Below, in pieces: positions 23,201 to 38,200 of a stretch of DNA of 64,000 nucleotides (position 1 is its first letter; every line of letters starts with the position of its first letter). The position numbers were made by a program, and so were the translations under genes. The notes beneath the pieces were generated by a model. That model did not search any database. It saw nothing but the letters and a program-made list of their open reading frames with translations, and was not told the DNA's origin. The stretch comes from Gymnogyps californianus (taxonomy: Eukaryota > Chordata > Aves > Accipitriformes > Cathartidae), in assembly GCF_018139145.2 (NCBI RefSeq), contig NC_059478.1:19747001-19811000 (forward strand), in the 5' to 3' direction.

Positions 23201-26200
23201 CTACAGCTGTGAAGAAAGGAGGTTAATCATACACAAGTGACTGCCTGCTCTAGGGCATTTGGAAAGAGAAGCGTGTGGTTTTTTTATCATTTCCAGTGAA
23301 ATGCAAATGAAGCAAGAAGAAAAAAATAGGTGGACATTCATGTTTGGTAGGATCCTTGTTGCTCAATAATTAAATTAATATCTGTATGAAGCAATATGCT
23401 TTAAAAAGGTAGACAAAACATGCTAGGAGTAGGTAGAAGAATTCTGAGTGACAGAATCAGAATTCCAGATGGTCTAAAACTGATGGGATGAAACTTAGTG
23501 CAATAGTACAAAAATTAAAAGTACAAATAGAGGATGGGGGAGTGATTGGTTAGGCAGTCAGATGAGGGTGATAAGTGATGTTATAGTGCACTAGAGAATA
23601 AATGCATCTTACCACTGTGATGCTTGATACATTACCGGGAGCGGTGAGTATCAGAGACAGGCTTTTTTTCTACTGGTTTGGGTATGCTGAGGCTGCAGTT
23701 TGGAGATGTGTCCTCAGTTTTGGATGATGAGCTTTAAAAAGCATGTAGACAGACTGGAAGGATTGCAGAAGGTTGCAGTAATGGTGGTGCAGTTACAGAA
23801 AATATGATTCTGAGCAAAGGTTAAAACAAAAGTGTGTTTAGTAATGAAAGTAAGGGACAAATGTTCTAGTTCTGCAAAGGGTGAGTTAATAAAGATACTT
23901 TTTTGCCTCTTCACAGAAAGTATGGCAAGACAGAGTAGGAAATTTTAGGTGGGACATAAGGAAAACATAGTTAATCAGAGTGATGCCTGCACAATAGAAC
24001 AAGTGATATTAACAATGTTAGAAGTGGAATTTCCTTTTGTGGAGAGTTTTTTAGAAGAGGTTTGGAGCCTGATGTTTCTGATTACTTCCCTGCTGTATTT
24101 CAGGTATTTTGGTGATGATGTGCAGAAAGGTTAATGTTTTTTTTGTTTTGCTGAAGGACTGCCTGTGTTAGGTATTTGATGGATCAAGCATTAAACTCGT
24201 ATGTTTCTTAATTTAGTCTTTTAAAAAAGTGTTTGAGGTGAGCTGAGGTTGAGTGGTTGGGGAGTAGTCAAATGCCTTTTAAAGAGAAACTTCATAGTTG
24301 TTTTGCAAGAGAAATTTCAGTGAATATGATTTAGGTATTGAACGGCAACAGGATCAGCATATGCCTGTGCAGAAGTTTTAACTACTTAATGCAGAATTTA
24401 CTGCTGTGCATCTGAAATCTTAGGGGCTTGTCATATGTAAATGAGATGCTTCCTATTACCTCAGGCACAGGGCAAGTTTAAAACACATGCATCCATAGAA
24501 GGGCTTCAGTATCCTAGAAAATGTCTGTGAAAGTTCACCATTACAGTCATCCCAATGACCATTTGAAAGGTAGTGAAAATTTCTGGAAGAGTAGCATCTA
24601 CTTTTATTATTTCAGGATTAAGCCATAATTATTTGAAACTTGAGCTTCTTCCCTCAATAGCTAAATGAAACGTTTACCTTTCCTAAGGACAGTAAGTTGC
24701 AGTACCTTTCTTAAGGTACGTATGATCTGTTTTGAGCAAACTGATCTTATTAAATAAATGAATTTTAAATTTGTGTCAGTAATATTTCCGCAAAGTCACT
24801 ATTTTTTTGTTGGTGGTTAAATGTCAAATGCAAAAAACCACATTAACACTTTTAATTGCTTTAGGTTTGTTTTAATTACTGTTTCCAGTAGTTGAAGGAA
24901 AAGCTATTCAAACAAATGACTAATTCCTTGGTTTAAGAGAGATTGGCTTACTCTCAGATGTTGACTTCTGTGGCTTACATGGATGCCTAAGAGGCATAAA
25001 TAGCTTCCTAGCTAGTATAAAAACAGTCATGCTGATTTGAAGTTGTAGTTGCTTCACAGGCTGAAGAAGCACATACGGTGGAATAACTTCTTACAACTAG
25101 TCAGAAAAGCATTTCCAGGAAGACTTACATGTCTGCTGTCAGCAGAGATGTTGCTTGAGTTACAGGGAGGAGTCTGAGCTGGAGGTTAAGGAGTAACATA
25201 CTCTGATTAAGGAGAGTCCTTGTTAATACTTTAATCAAACAGCTGGATTGCTGGTGCTAATTGCTGATTATTGTTAACCAGAGACTTCATCTACAATGAC
25301 TGTTTTAGAAAGCCTTAAGAAAGCATTATTCATCTCTGGCTGCATAATTCAAAATATATTTTACTGCTTCTTTTAGGGGTTGCTGAGGGCTTGGTTGTGA
25401 TTAGATTTTCTTCTTTTTGTGTTTTTTAGATGAAAAGAGATAATTACTTATGAAATAGTGGAATCAAAGTGAAGGGAGGTTTTGGGTTGTTGGTGTGGTT
25501 TGGTTTTTTTTCCAGAGGAAGCAGGTACTATTTAAAAAAAAACCTTAAAAAGTCACATAGGGAAAAATGATCTCACTGCCCTCATTCAATAAATCAGCAG
25601 CAAAGATGAGGGATCTTAATAAATACTCATTAAGATTTCTATTAGGAAAATGGTGGGGTTTGGCTATTAATGTATTTTTAAGACAATGTAGAAAGCATCT
25701 GAAACAGGGATATAGAAGAACTTTGTACCACAAATCACAAAGGAATGCACACTAGTTGCAACTATTTTACTTAATAAAAAATATAATATGTTTCCCTTTG
25801 TAGTCCCAGGATAATTTTCAAAGCAAAGTGCATCTCAACTTACAATTTGAGGGGAGATATTATAAAGCATACTACTTCAGCAGTGGCAGGGTGGGAGCTT
25901 TCTGTGCCGTTTCAGGTACATTTTTGGACCTGGACAAGAATGCCAGGTCAAGACCTTTCCATGTGTGTGTCTGCTAGATTTTTTGTTGTTGTTATTAAAC
26001 ACAGGATCTTTTTACTTTAGAAAAATATGATGATGCCAGTGAGCATTTATGCAATCAGGGTGAATAGTGAACCTTCTATGCTAAAAGTATGACATGTTAT
26101 GGTTTGACCTAAAGGTGAGACTGTTACACAGATTTGTGTCTTCTAAATTACACAGAGAGGGAAGTGCAGGGTATGGGTTTCAGCATGACTTAGTGCGGTA

Positions 26201-29200
26201 TGTATGGACGTACAAATATTCCCAACTATAAACAGGCAGTTGCACTACAATTAGACTCCTGCGATTATTATGATTAATTGGAGAGGAAAATCTTTTTTTT
26301 TCCTTCCTCAAAACAACAGTGTTTTTCCCAGAATTGTCCAAAGTGGTCTGTATTTTGGCCAAATGAATGTAATTGGCTTGACGATGCCTAAAGTCTGTAA
26401 TCAGCACTGTCTTCTCTCTTAGTGACATTATCTTTCCAAGGAAAAAGAAATATCACTTCCACAAAACTAGGTTTTTAAAAATGCAACTTTTGTCTTAATA
26501 AAATGATTCATTGGTTGCTAATAAAACCCCAAAGGGTGTTTGTCTTTTTTTTTCCCTTCTCTCTTTTTTTCTTTTTTTTTTTTCTTTTTCCTTTTTTGCA
26601 AAGCCTGCAAGTTGGCCATTTCAGCCACCATAGTTGTCCTTCTGATTTCCCTGGTATCCCTGCCAGCTTTCAGCAGTGTTGTTTGGTGATGGGCAGTATG
26701 ATACTCAGTGTTTTGCCTAGTGCCTCAGCTGAGAGGCTGTAGTATATACAGAACACAGGAGTGCAAGGAAGCCTGGGTGAAAGAGCAAGTTGAATCCCTT
26801 TCTGCTATCATCGACTGGCCTCCTTCATGAGGTCTGACTTTCTTGATGTCCATCTTCCTTTGCGGTGGGAGTACTTGGTTTCTGTTAAAGCTGGGACTCG
26901 CTGTGCTGGCACTTGGATGGGAGGTGAATTCACCCTTAAGAATAGCCCATGCCTCCTTAGGACTCAAGTGTGATAGATGAAATATAATATAAATTCAGAT
27001 TTTAGTCTAGAGCTCTCATTTGTATTTGGGTACAATGAAGTAGATCCTAGGGTTTTGAATGTAAACAGCAATCACCTACAGAAAAGCAAAAGTTTCTATG
27101 GTCAAAACACCTAGATATACAGAGGGTGGTACACTGTCTAATATTCTTATAGTGACTAATAATCTAATTTATTTGCAAAAGATACATCTGGTTATATACT
27201 AGCGTTTTTTAAAAATCTGCATTTTCTTTAAAGAGAATGATATTCATTATATACAAGGGCAAACATGCTACTAGTTATTCTTATCAGAAGCTTTTAATGG
27301 GAAACTGAACAATCATTTGTCCACGTTTATTTTCTTCTATTTCACGTCTGTCTTTTCTGTGGGGTGGTATCTCATTTTTTCACAGTTACTCCTGACTCTT
27401 CTAAAATGTGTTTGGCATGCCAGCATGCTTATTAAAAAGGCTTAATTATTCTCTATTCTTTGTTTTGAAATACACTGCACTTGCTTGTTTCTAATCCTTG
27501 AACTGACCTCTTCTGCCTTTAATACAAATACACTTAAGTAAAAGTTACTATCTAGATTGTTAGCTCCAATTCCTATGACATAGGATACTTTCTAAACAGA
27601 AATCCAATTTAGAGCCAGATTAAAAACACACGTGCTTGTAGTTTGGGAATTGGTTTTCAAGTTGAGAAGGTCTGCATAAGCAGAAAGTCAACAGTTAGAA
27701 GAACTGGTCTGATTCAGACTTGTGATACTGTCCTTGTATCAGGTTTTAGCCTCAATTGTTTTGATTTTTCTGTCACCAGGGTCCTCCAGGTCCTCCAGGT
27801 TTACCTGGCCCATCAGGAAAGAGAGGTCCTCGGGTGAGTAAAACGACTATGTTCTGTAGCTGTAGGCAGGTCACCAGTAATCAAACTGGAGTTTGCGTCA
27901 TTTTGGTTTTTTCAACTTTATTCATATGCTTGCTGATTACGAAAGTGTATGATTCTTAACATTGGCAGATAGGTTAAAGGAAGGCAAACAGGTTTTTTTC
28001 TGCTGTGAGCCTCCAGCGTGGTTAACTCCGTGCATGGGTGCGTACACAGAGCATTGTTACATTTGTACCTAGCTTTTGCTGCTCGCAATATTAACTTTTA
28101 GTTTTTCCATGCTGCTCCCATCTGCTGCAATCTAAGGTCATGTTCATTTGTTTTTGGAATGAGGGGGAGTGAGCGATGCATGCCACGGCCACAGAGGAGC
28201 AGGCTGTGGATACAAAATTAACCACTGCAAGACGGGGGGGGGGGGGGTGGGGGGAACCACTCCCAAAAATCTGTTTTAGTCTCGTGTTACAGCAGCTTGA
28301 TAAAAGGGGCGATAGATATCTGGGTAATTTGCCCAAGAAATGAGCTACAGTAGCAAATGCTGATTTATTTTGTGTGACTGGGCGCACCCCAACATGAGCA
28401 GGGACAGCAGCCTTGCCCTGTGCCAGAGGACAGAGCACAGGCTTTGCTGCAGTGAGCAGACACCCGTGCCCCAGCTGCCAAGAGCATGGGAGAAGCCTGT
28501 GCTGCTGCAAGGACTAGTTGACGGGGCAAAAGAGGGTAAATCTGTGTTTGCGCAATTGTGTAGGAAAAAAAAAATGGTTGAGGAGTCCCTGAGGTGGTGG
28601 TAGGGGAAGGGCAGCTGGAGGGAACAGGTGAGGATTTGTTGTGTAGATGATTTCAGGCCATGGTATTTGGGGATGTAAGTGGTTATGGCTGGAGTGCACT
28701 CATCTAGGCAAATCGGAAGTGGGAGATAAGGGAGTAGTTTATATGAAAGCTCAGCAGATGTGTGGGAGGAGTTTTGACTCAGCCTTTGAGGAACATTTAA
28801 ACAAGCTGCTGCTGAACAGTGTGTTGAACATCCTGTGCTTTGCTGGCTTTCAAAACTTGGTCTGACTGGGTAGGAAAGTGCACTGGTCAAAGGGGCCGAA
28901 AACCAAACTGATGCTTTAGAGCAGTTGGAGGCAAGGGAGTGGATGAGACACATTTAAAAGTATAAAATGAAAAACATTCCTTCAAATCCATATCTTCCTG
29001 ACTTCTTGGATCCTTTTTTTCAAATTATTCTTCTATATAAGAGCTGACAATTCTTACAGCTCAGCTTTTTATGTTGCATAGTGCCTCTGTTGAGGATATG
29101 TCTGGCATGAGAGGCAGGATCCCACATACCCAAGTAGATCCTCACAATTCGGAAGCTGTCTTTGGTTTAGAGGAGGCTGCACATATGTTTAAAGCCATGC

Positions 29201-32200
29201 CTGTTGGTGAGATCTCTCTTGCTCAGTTTTTGTTTGTTTGGGTTTTTTTTTCTGCAGGTCTTTTTTTACAGGTATAGAGTACTTAAGAGCACAGTGCTCT
29301 ACCGTGTGAATTTTCTGGATTAATTATTGAATAGGACATGCTTTCCAATGTGAAGAGACAGCTTACAGTAGGGTGCCTGGAAAAGTGTGGAAATGGCCAA
29401 GATGAATATTTACCAGTAGTTCTCAGTTTAAAATGCATATTTATATGGGCCAAGAAAGTCTATAAAACTATTTGATCAAAGAAATAAATAGTTTTGAAAT
29501 GTCAGTGCTCTTTAGTTTGTACAACACTGATAAATTCAAGCAAGTACAGCTAGTGAAGATACATGGTATGATAGAGGATTTTTTTTCAGCCAAAAAGCAC
29601 GTAAAACCCTGATGATGCAAAGTTCATGTCCACGTCTACCAGTCTGCCCTGTGACTTCTGTCTTCCTTCACATGAGCTGCCATTTGTGACCCTGAAATGT
29701 GACTTGAGGTGTTGAAGGGAAGCAGCAGAGCGCCGAGCCACATTGCCTGGGCTGCCTTCAGGGTCTCTTGGGTGTGTGTCCAAATGTGATCTTGACAGGG
29801 ATTCACATGGGTTGGACACTTTGGGCATGGTATCAATGCTTGATTTAATGGTTAGAGATTTCCATTGAAAACTGATTTTGAGCTCTGTAATTCTATGGTA
29901 GAGAAGTCCACATCTGACAGTTAAGGTTTTCTAAGCGTCTTGGCTTGTTCTGAGTTTCTCAGTAATGAAATTTCAGCAATTTCAGAATTAGTCAGTGATG
30001 AGATGAAATTCCCCTGATGCTTCTCATTTCATGAGGATACTTTTGCACCTCTGTGTTGCAGTACTATGCCCCAAGATAACAACATTGCAAGCAGCAAAAG
30101 CTAGGAGCCACTTCAGCACTGCAGCTACATGGGCACTTTCTGTTTGTTTCCTTTCTCCTAAATCCCTGAGAGCGCCTCCAAAGTTGCCAGTGTGCACATT
30201 AAGCTCTCAAACAGCACATGGGATTAGCATTTCTGTCGAGTTATGTCAACGTCATTAGTGAGAGGGAGCACTTAACAGATACAGTTTTCAGTGTTACTGC
30301 AAGGTATAACTGGTAAATTCAATCTCATGTGAGGGAAAGACAAATACTGAATTTATCTGTTGTTAGACCACTGAATATATGAGAAAGCTGAAAAGGATTC
30401 TTATTATTTTTGGTATTTGGATTAATTGTTTGGGTGGAATTTTGGCCTTAGTGAATTCAACAAAAGCTTTTTTGCTGACTTACCAGGGATAGGTTTTCAC
30501 CAGTTTGGTCCTTCAGTGTTTGGAAGATGAATAGCTGCTGACAGCCGTTGCAACAAATATTTTTCCTAATGTGCAGTTTGTCAAGGAGTGAGGATTGCTG
30601 AGTGTATTGCAGGAACAGACACTTATCCTGGAAGGCACAGATAGTCTTGATAGCCTATTCTGTTCCTGGGATGATTTAAGTCCAACTCTTTCAGTAACAA
30701 GTCCATTTCCTACACTGGCTGTGGGAGAATCAGGTTGGTGAAGGGTTTTTGTCTGTGATTTGTTTAGAGAAGGTGGAATACGTTGCTTTGAGTCATCTTT
30801 TAGGTCAGTGAGAACTGATCCACTTCCTTCTCTTTGCAGTGTATAGCTGGGTACCTCAGAATGTGATTTTTATTTTTTTTTTTTTTTTTTTCCTGATTTT
30901 TTCCCATGCCTCCAAGTTTTGTAGCTGGAGAGCAACATTGCAGTGACCGTGTGCCAAATACCTGTTACGAATTATTTGGGAAGACAATAGAAACTGAGAT
31001 TTTTTTAAAGAAAGGGAAATACTCAGCTTCGCTCTTAATTTTTTAAGAGGATGTGCATGTTTTATTTCTTGAGAATGCTTTGAAAATCCCAACCAGTGCT
31101 TCTAAAAGCAACAATGATGCAGTAACTGTTCACACTTGTTCAGTGGAGTACTGAATAATCCCACTCCTTTTTGTTTGTTTGTTTTTGTTTTGTTTTGTTT
31201 TATAGGGTATTCCAGGACCACATGGTAATCCAGGTTTGCCAGGATTGCCAGGTCCAAAGGTGAGTTAATTTATCCATGTTGCCATGTAAATACATGAACT
31301 TCTTAATGACTTTTTGGAAGCCCCAGAACTGTTTCCTATAATAGAAACAATTGGCCTTCTTTGGTTTACAGATGGAGACTGTTACTATAAACATAATTAA
31401 ATGTAATCAATCAAATTGAACTTCAAATCAAAACAAAATAGCAGTTTATTCAGGAGAAAAAAAACACCCCTGTGTGTGCAGAATGATGACTTGGAAACTG
31501 TTATCCATGCAAGTAGTCTGTACTTCCCAAAAGAGTTCCTGTAAATCAGCTCGGCTTCTTTGATAAACTGGAATTTAAGTGAGAATAAACATTTAATTGC
31601 TTTTAAAAAAGAAAAAAAAGAGGAAGAAACATAAACTGTCATCCTCTATAAATTCCTCTTTTTTTGTCAATGCCCAAACTTTGATATTTAAATATTCTAA
31701 TATTTCAGACATTATCACTTGATTAATATGCTAGAATAATTTTCTGAAGATTTATGGATGTGATATTTATAACCAAAGACAAAATACTAGACTGGAAGCT
31801 CAAATAAAACCCTTCAAACTTGTGTAACATAGGCACTTTAAATAGATTTGACAGATCTGTGCAGTTGCAGAATGCCTTCAACTCATATTTAGTTTGAACA
31901 ATTTGATAGACATGTTAGGAAAAAAACAGCAGCAACCATGATTTGTTTTAGTACGATTCCTAATGGCAGGAATCTGACCTGTCATGACAGGTGTTAAAAA
32001 CTGCTTGAGGACATAAAAAGAAATTTAATAAAGATTTCAGTGTCAAACACTGTAAAACCAAGTGACTCTATTTTTTTGTGTGCTTTAGTTATTATCTAGT
32101 TCTATAGGAACAGTTAAACTTAGAGATTGATAATTAATTTTTACCATATTTATGCTGGCTGTATAATAGAATACATCGCTAGGAAAATAATTTTAACCAG

Positions 32201-35200
32201 TTACTCCTAGGATTTGTTTTATAATGTATTTTGCCCTTCCACTGGATCATAATTCTGATCAGTTCTGTAGCTGCCTCCATGATTTTAAGAATAGAAGGAA
32301 CTGTATATGTGTGCATGTTACCTATATATATTTTATAGGTACGTATAATAAAATATATATATGTATATATTACTGGGTGCTTAGAGATCTCTTTCATTTC
32401 TGTTAGACTATAAATTATCTTTTCAATACAAGTATCTTCTGAAACACATTTCTTTAAATAAAAATTAGCCAGGTGCTCACCAAGTTTTGACTATGAAGAT
32501 CCAGTTGACCCACACTGACTACGTAACCTGAAACGACACACACTTTTGTTTGATCTTAAAACATCGCAGACGAGTTGCAACAATTTTCTGGCAGTAAATT
32601 AATGCAGATTTTTATTCTGCCTTTAAGCTGCATGCGTTTTTCCCTCCTGTGCTGAAGCATCCTTTATGCACTTGCTTTTGAAGCATGGAACAATATTAGC
32701 TAATACCCTTACAGTATAGTATCCAGCCCTGAGCATGTGCTAGCAGTTCCAACCGATAGCTGATGTCCTTGGCATTTAATTCCTGATAAACAGTTGATGG
32801 GTGTTTTTAAAGTAATTTAAAAGTATTCATGAGGTTTGGCTGTATTCCTGGCTCTCTGAAAAATGGATTAGTTAAGAAAATATAGTTTGTGGATTCTGGC
32901 ACTGTTCTAACTACACTGTAATGTTACATAGATTAAATAATGAAGTGCTTTATTTTATCCTCACATCTTGAGCTGTGGTGATGTGTTGTTAATCCACAAC
33001 TGAAGGCCATGCATAACAATGGCTGTTTGGTTCTTAGATTAAAAATAATGAGGAATTAATTGTGCTTCTAAGGGAACGGAAAGGCAATGGGTAAGTTATC
33101 AGAAGGCCTGTTTTTAACTAGCCAAGAGCTGATCACAGTTTTATTACAACTCTTAGTTTAATATGTCTGCGTTGCAAAATGGAAGCAGAAGACTGGCTGG
33201 AGTTGTTCAAGGAATATAACTATTTACCTTCCAAAATGTAAATCAGCTGGAAAAAACTCAGATAACTCCTGCCATGCTGAAGAACTGTGTTCTCTGCGAC
33301 CTGACACATCAATTTAACACAACAGATTCATTTTGCCATATTTCCAGTCTTTAGTATTCAACAAGCTTAGTTTCTCAAGTGGCTTCACGTGTACAAATCT
33401 GAACTGCAGAGGGAAGGATAACCCCTGATCTGCAGTGCTGCACGCAAGAGGAGGATCGGGCCCCGTAGCATTTCAAGTGAAAGCCCTGTATGTTACACAT
33501 CTAAAATGGCTGACCGTCAGGAAGCCTCACGCTGCTTGTCTTGTATGTCCCTCTGAGCATCCAGTGTTGCCCCTGAGAGCATGATTGTGCCGGTAATGTC
33601 TAAACAGCCGTTTTTTCCAACTTGAGCTCTCTTTCAATGAAGGGCACGTATCGTCTTTAATCTAGTGCTGCTGTGGGATTACTTCAACAGTAACGCTTAT
33701 TTCCTTGGCTACATAAAACGTATTTTTGAGTAAGAAGAGTAGATCTTGATGCTTGTGAGTAGCACTGTTGTAGCCTGTGCCGTTTATATGAACAGGTCAA
33801 TGAAATGTTACAGTGCCTTTTGCATGCAGCTTTTAGTATCGATTAGACCAAGGGGTTCCCCATTTCCTCCTCAATTACTGTATTTTCAGTTATTAGTGCA
33901 TTAATGTGGTTTCGGCCTATGGCTCTGGGAACTCCCCAGGTGACTGCTCGGCCAGCGTGAAGCAGTTCACCCAGGGCTGTCTCAGGAGGTGCCGTTTGCT
34001 GGTGACTCCTCTTTTAAGGGCGGTGAATTTGACTCTGAGGGGTGCGGGTTTGTGGTGGCTGTGCTGCCTGTAGCCGATAGCTCTGCAGGGCCAGCTGCCA
34101 GGCCCGACTCGTCCTGACCAGCCCTGACTCCTGGCCCATGGCAGGCCCCAGGTCTCTTATGGCGTGTCCGCCTGCAGTGCCTGGCACTTCATGTGACGGC
34201 GGGCTCCAGCAGCGGGGATTTGAAATAGGAGAGATTGGTGCGGCAGCGTCCTTCCCCTCTTTGTGGCCTAGTCTTGAATGCGGACAGTAATTCCTGGCCA
34301 TGAATGATGAGCTGTCTCATCTGCTAGGAAGTACTTCATAATGGAACAGAGGCCTTTGCTGCACGTTTACAGCTCCATCCTTCCCCACCATGATGTCTGT
34401 GCTGTGTGGGGCAGGTACTGAGCGTGAGGAAGCCTGGACAAGATTACAATCAATGCAGTAATACAGCCCGATGATCTTGCACAGTGTTTGGGGAATAGGT
34501 GGTGTCCTGAAGTGGTGAAGACATGGGGAGAACATTTCAGCTGGGGTGGCTGCTGTAATCCTGCTCGGATTTACCAATAAAATCTGCTTATCAAAAGTTT
34601 TTGTGATGTTATGAAATTTGGAAAATGTACATCTCATTTCGATGTGAACTCACGCTATTGTTGTAGTTTTTTACTGAAAAAGTTATGAGAAAAAAAATCT
34701 GTAATAACAAGTGCATTTTATATGAACAGTCCCCCTCCTCTTGCTATAACAGTTGAAAGTATTTGTTTCCACATATATTATTAAAAATTCTCTTCCTTGA
34801 TAATATTGATGAGCTTAATTTCTCTGCAACAGGGCCCTAAAGGAGACCCAGGATTCTCTCCAGGGCAGGCAAAATGTGGAGAAAAGGTAATATTTTCTTA
34901 ATAATAGAAAAATGTCTTGTCTGTCCCATTCTTTTGTTGAAGTCTTGTTTAATATTCAGGCAAGTTATAACAGCACAATGCTTTGTATTTACTGTGATGC
35001 TGGTGTATTTTGACAATTATGTGAGACTGACCAGTGCAGACACAGGTCATGTGATGAACCGAAGACAAATATAAAATTATATTCAAAGCTGAAACTTAAA
35101 TTATATATTTGATTTCATTTATAAGAATAAAATAAAAAAAAATTAAAAGGGAAATACTTTTAGAACAGTGAAATTGAATTCTCTTCACATTGATACGTCA

Positions 35201-38200
35201 AAGTACAGATTCCAGTTTTCTTTAGTACCTTGCATTAGTCCAGAAAGTTGTGTAAGACAGACAAAATTTGGTGATGACAAGTGCACACATTATCGCATGT
35301 CATGTTGTATTTAACCACTCTCTTTAAAAGACTCTTGATGCTAAGATTTGTCCTTTCACTTCAGAGGCTTTTCCTACTAGTTCCTCCTAAGCTGCTTTAG
35401 CCAAACTAGCGGTTGCTTTCTCTGCCCAAAATATTTGAGTATAAATATTTAAAATGGTTCTTCATAGGAATTGTGGGCTTGAAAGCCTGTGATTATTTCA
35501 TTTTTAGCTTGCAAATCTACTATGTATGAAACTTTAAAATCAATGTAATAATACAAAAAATGTAATTACATGTTTGCATTCTAATGTGTTAGTCTACGGT
35601 ATATCTTTTAGAATATCTTGTATTTATGCTAAGTTTTATTAAGCGCATTTGCTAGTTGTTCAATTGTGGAACATTTGTGCTAAGTAGAAAACACTGTAGG
35701 AGTCGAGGACCACTCTCTGTAATGAAGCAAGCATTAGCAAATAACTATTGTTTACTAGCTGCTGATATGTACATAAAATAACATATTTTTTTAATGTGTA
35801 CATTCTGTCAAACCCTAAAATTCACAAATACATATATTCAGTGTTAAAGGGCTGCTGAGCAAAATTCAGAAATGTGTCTGTTGATGCACTGATAAGAAAT
35901 TGAAGTGTAGCTTTTGTAGAAATAGCAACATTATTTTAATCTAAGCAGCTTTTGCTTTTGGCAATCTAATCATAGTGTTGTGAGCTATACGTGTCTACCT
36001 GAAACTCAAGGTTTATTCTGTGGCATAAGCTCAGGCTGCCACAGAATAGTCTAAAGCCCACCCATGTATAGATATGATATACACCTAAATACACGCAGAA
36101 TGCATCTATAATCCAAAAATATGGGGTTGATACACATTTTTATAATTTTCACTGTTTTGGGTTCTTAATTTTTCACCCAAGTCAAATTTGCTTACCCTAA
36201 GCAATGGACTTGAATTTACTTCGATGCTAACTTGCTTCCAGGATCTGTTCCTTGACTCATTGAATTTGAATTTGGGCACTAATCCTGAAAGAGTGATTCT
36301 CTTCACTGTCAGTCCTGAGCAAGGAAAAAAGAACTGGGACAACGTTCCCTCCTCCTCCATCTGCAACAACCATAAAAAAAATGCATCGTGTTCCATCTCC
36401 CTAGCATTTGAGATGATGCTCTAATTCTCATTCACGTATACCATCACGTAGTTGCAAAGTTTAAAGAACTTGAATGAGAATAGCCATATGCCACCATAAC
36501 ACCTTTGTCTATATGCATCTTTCATGTTGTCTTTTACACAGGTTAGATTTATGCCATATTTTATGCAGCACATATCATAATGGTGTCCTGATTCCTGGTT
36601 GAGGATAGTTGGCATAACAGTAACACAAACAATAAACAGTAATAGTTAAATATATACGTTAATTTGAGGTGAAACCACTCACTTCTGAGGGAGGGGTTAC
36701 CTCAAGAATTGCATAGCTTCTTCACTCCATTTATGTTGGTTAAAAGTAAATGCTGTGAGGTTGTGAACTGAGTCTGTTCCAGCCATGATTTGGCCATGTT
36801 GTATGATGCAGGAGCAGGCACATTGCACTAGGTGGTTGCAATTGAGGAACTGTTGCCTTTTCAATTTTCTTCCTCTAAAAAAAAAAACTATGCCTGGTAA
36901 AATAACATTGGCTACTTCTTCGTACCAAATGTCCAAGAATGCAGAGAAGATACGAAGTCCTACATGTTTATAGGCCTGTGTCATGTTCCAGTGAAACATA
37001 GTGATTCTGGATGTTTTTGTTGTACAGGGTGATCCAGGCCCCATAGGCTTTCCAGGCCCACCTGGGATCAAAGGCCAGAAGGTAAGATTCTGTTTCCATT
37101 TTCATGTAACCCTCCCTGGCTCAAATCAGTGGCCATCAGGTGGATGTCTGGCGGTCAAGAGGCAATAGAAGGGCTTTAGGCCTGCTATTGGTACTGTGAC
37201 TGTCTGCTGTGTCAGGCTCCAGGGCCAATAGTGCAAAACCTTCCCTTGCAACTAAATTGAGATCATCGCAACAGAATGTAAATCACAGCTGCTTAGGTTG
37301 GTGTTCTTCAAAAGACATGGCGTGCCCCTGCTTGAACAGAATAAGTACTGGGAAAGACAGGCTTGCCTGTGAGATACAGCCATTTTTAAATTGATTGTAT
37401 TAAATTTTCAGTAATAGTTTTTTCATTTATTTTTCTATATTGTGTATTTTGTAGTATAGAAAAAGCTCCATGGGATCACGTCCTCAGTATTTCTGCACTG
37501 AATTATTTGCTTTTTTCCAAACGTGTGCCAGAATTGCTGAAATAGAACTCAGGTGGAATAAGTTCCAATTTTGGATGCTACATAATGCAGTATTTTTCAA
37601 TATGAGAAATGTCAGGTGCACACACTGCATTTAAGAAATATATCCAAATTCTGGCAGTCCTATGTATACAGGAAAGCATAAGGCAGACAGGTAGTTTTGG
37701 GAAGGGAACATGAAGGATGTCAATAGAGGAAATGAGACAACCTTAAGAAAATGAGCACAGAAGACTGAGGGAGTGAATATAGTTTATGTGGAAGGAGAGG
37801 TGACCTTACGTAAGTCCAGTAGGCTGCTCTGATTAGTCAGATGGTGACAAACTGGTGAGGTGGCAAAAATCAGCAAGAAAGCTGGGGGGAAAGTACTATT
37901 AAATGCTGTCTTTGCAGAAGATAGTTCAATGTTGCAAGCGTAATAGAAAAACATGGAGAACAGATATCACAGCAGAATTTTGAAGTAGTATGTAACACTA
38001 AAGGCAGCTGCAAAGTGTCCATCAAAAAGGATGGAATGAATTGCTAGAAAGGTGTAGGCCCTGGTATTTTTTGCCTTAATTTTTGACGTATAGAGAAGGA
38101 ATATTAATTAAATGCTTGCCTGCTATTGAAACTAAAGAAAAATGGCTTTGCAACAAAATTTATATTCAGTGTTATGTTTTAGGATGGCTTCATTCAACAT

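Larger units (their letters stand above)
27834..31205 (+). other. Intron 4 (3.4 kb)
   Basis: Contains an interrupted G run at 28234-28254, an oligo-T tract at 30873-30891 and a (T)nG repeat at 31169-31203 that serves as the polypyrimidine tract of exon 5. A 202-codon minus-strand open frame at 28345-28953 looks fortuitous. Confidence 0.85.

Noticed and set aside
28345..28953. 202-codon minus-strand open frame in intron 4
   Set aside because: Ser/Leu/Cys-rich with no family I recognise, no neighbouring open segments in frame and no splice logic.
36697..37071. 124-codon minus-strand frame with Gly/Pro-rich start
   Set aside because: Its collagen-like beginning is only the complement of exon 7; the rest is intron.
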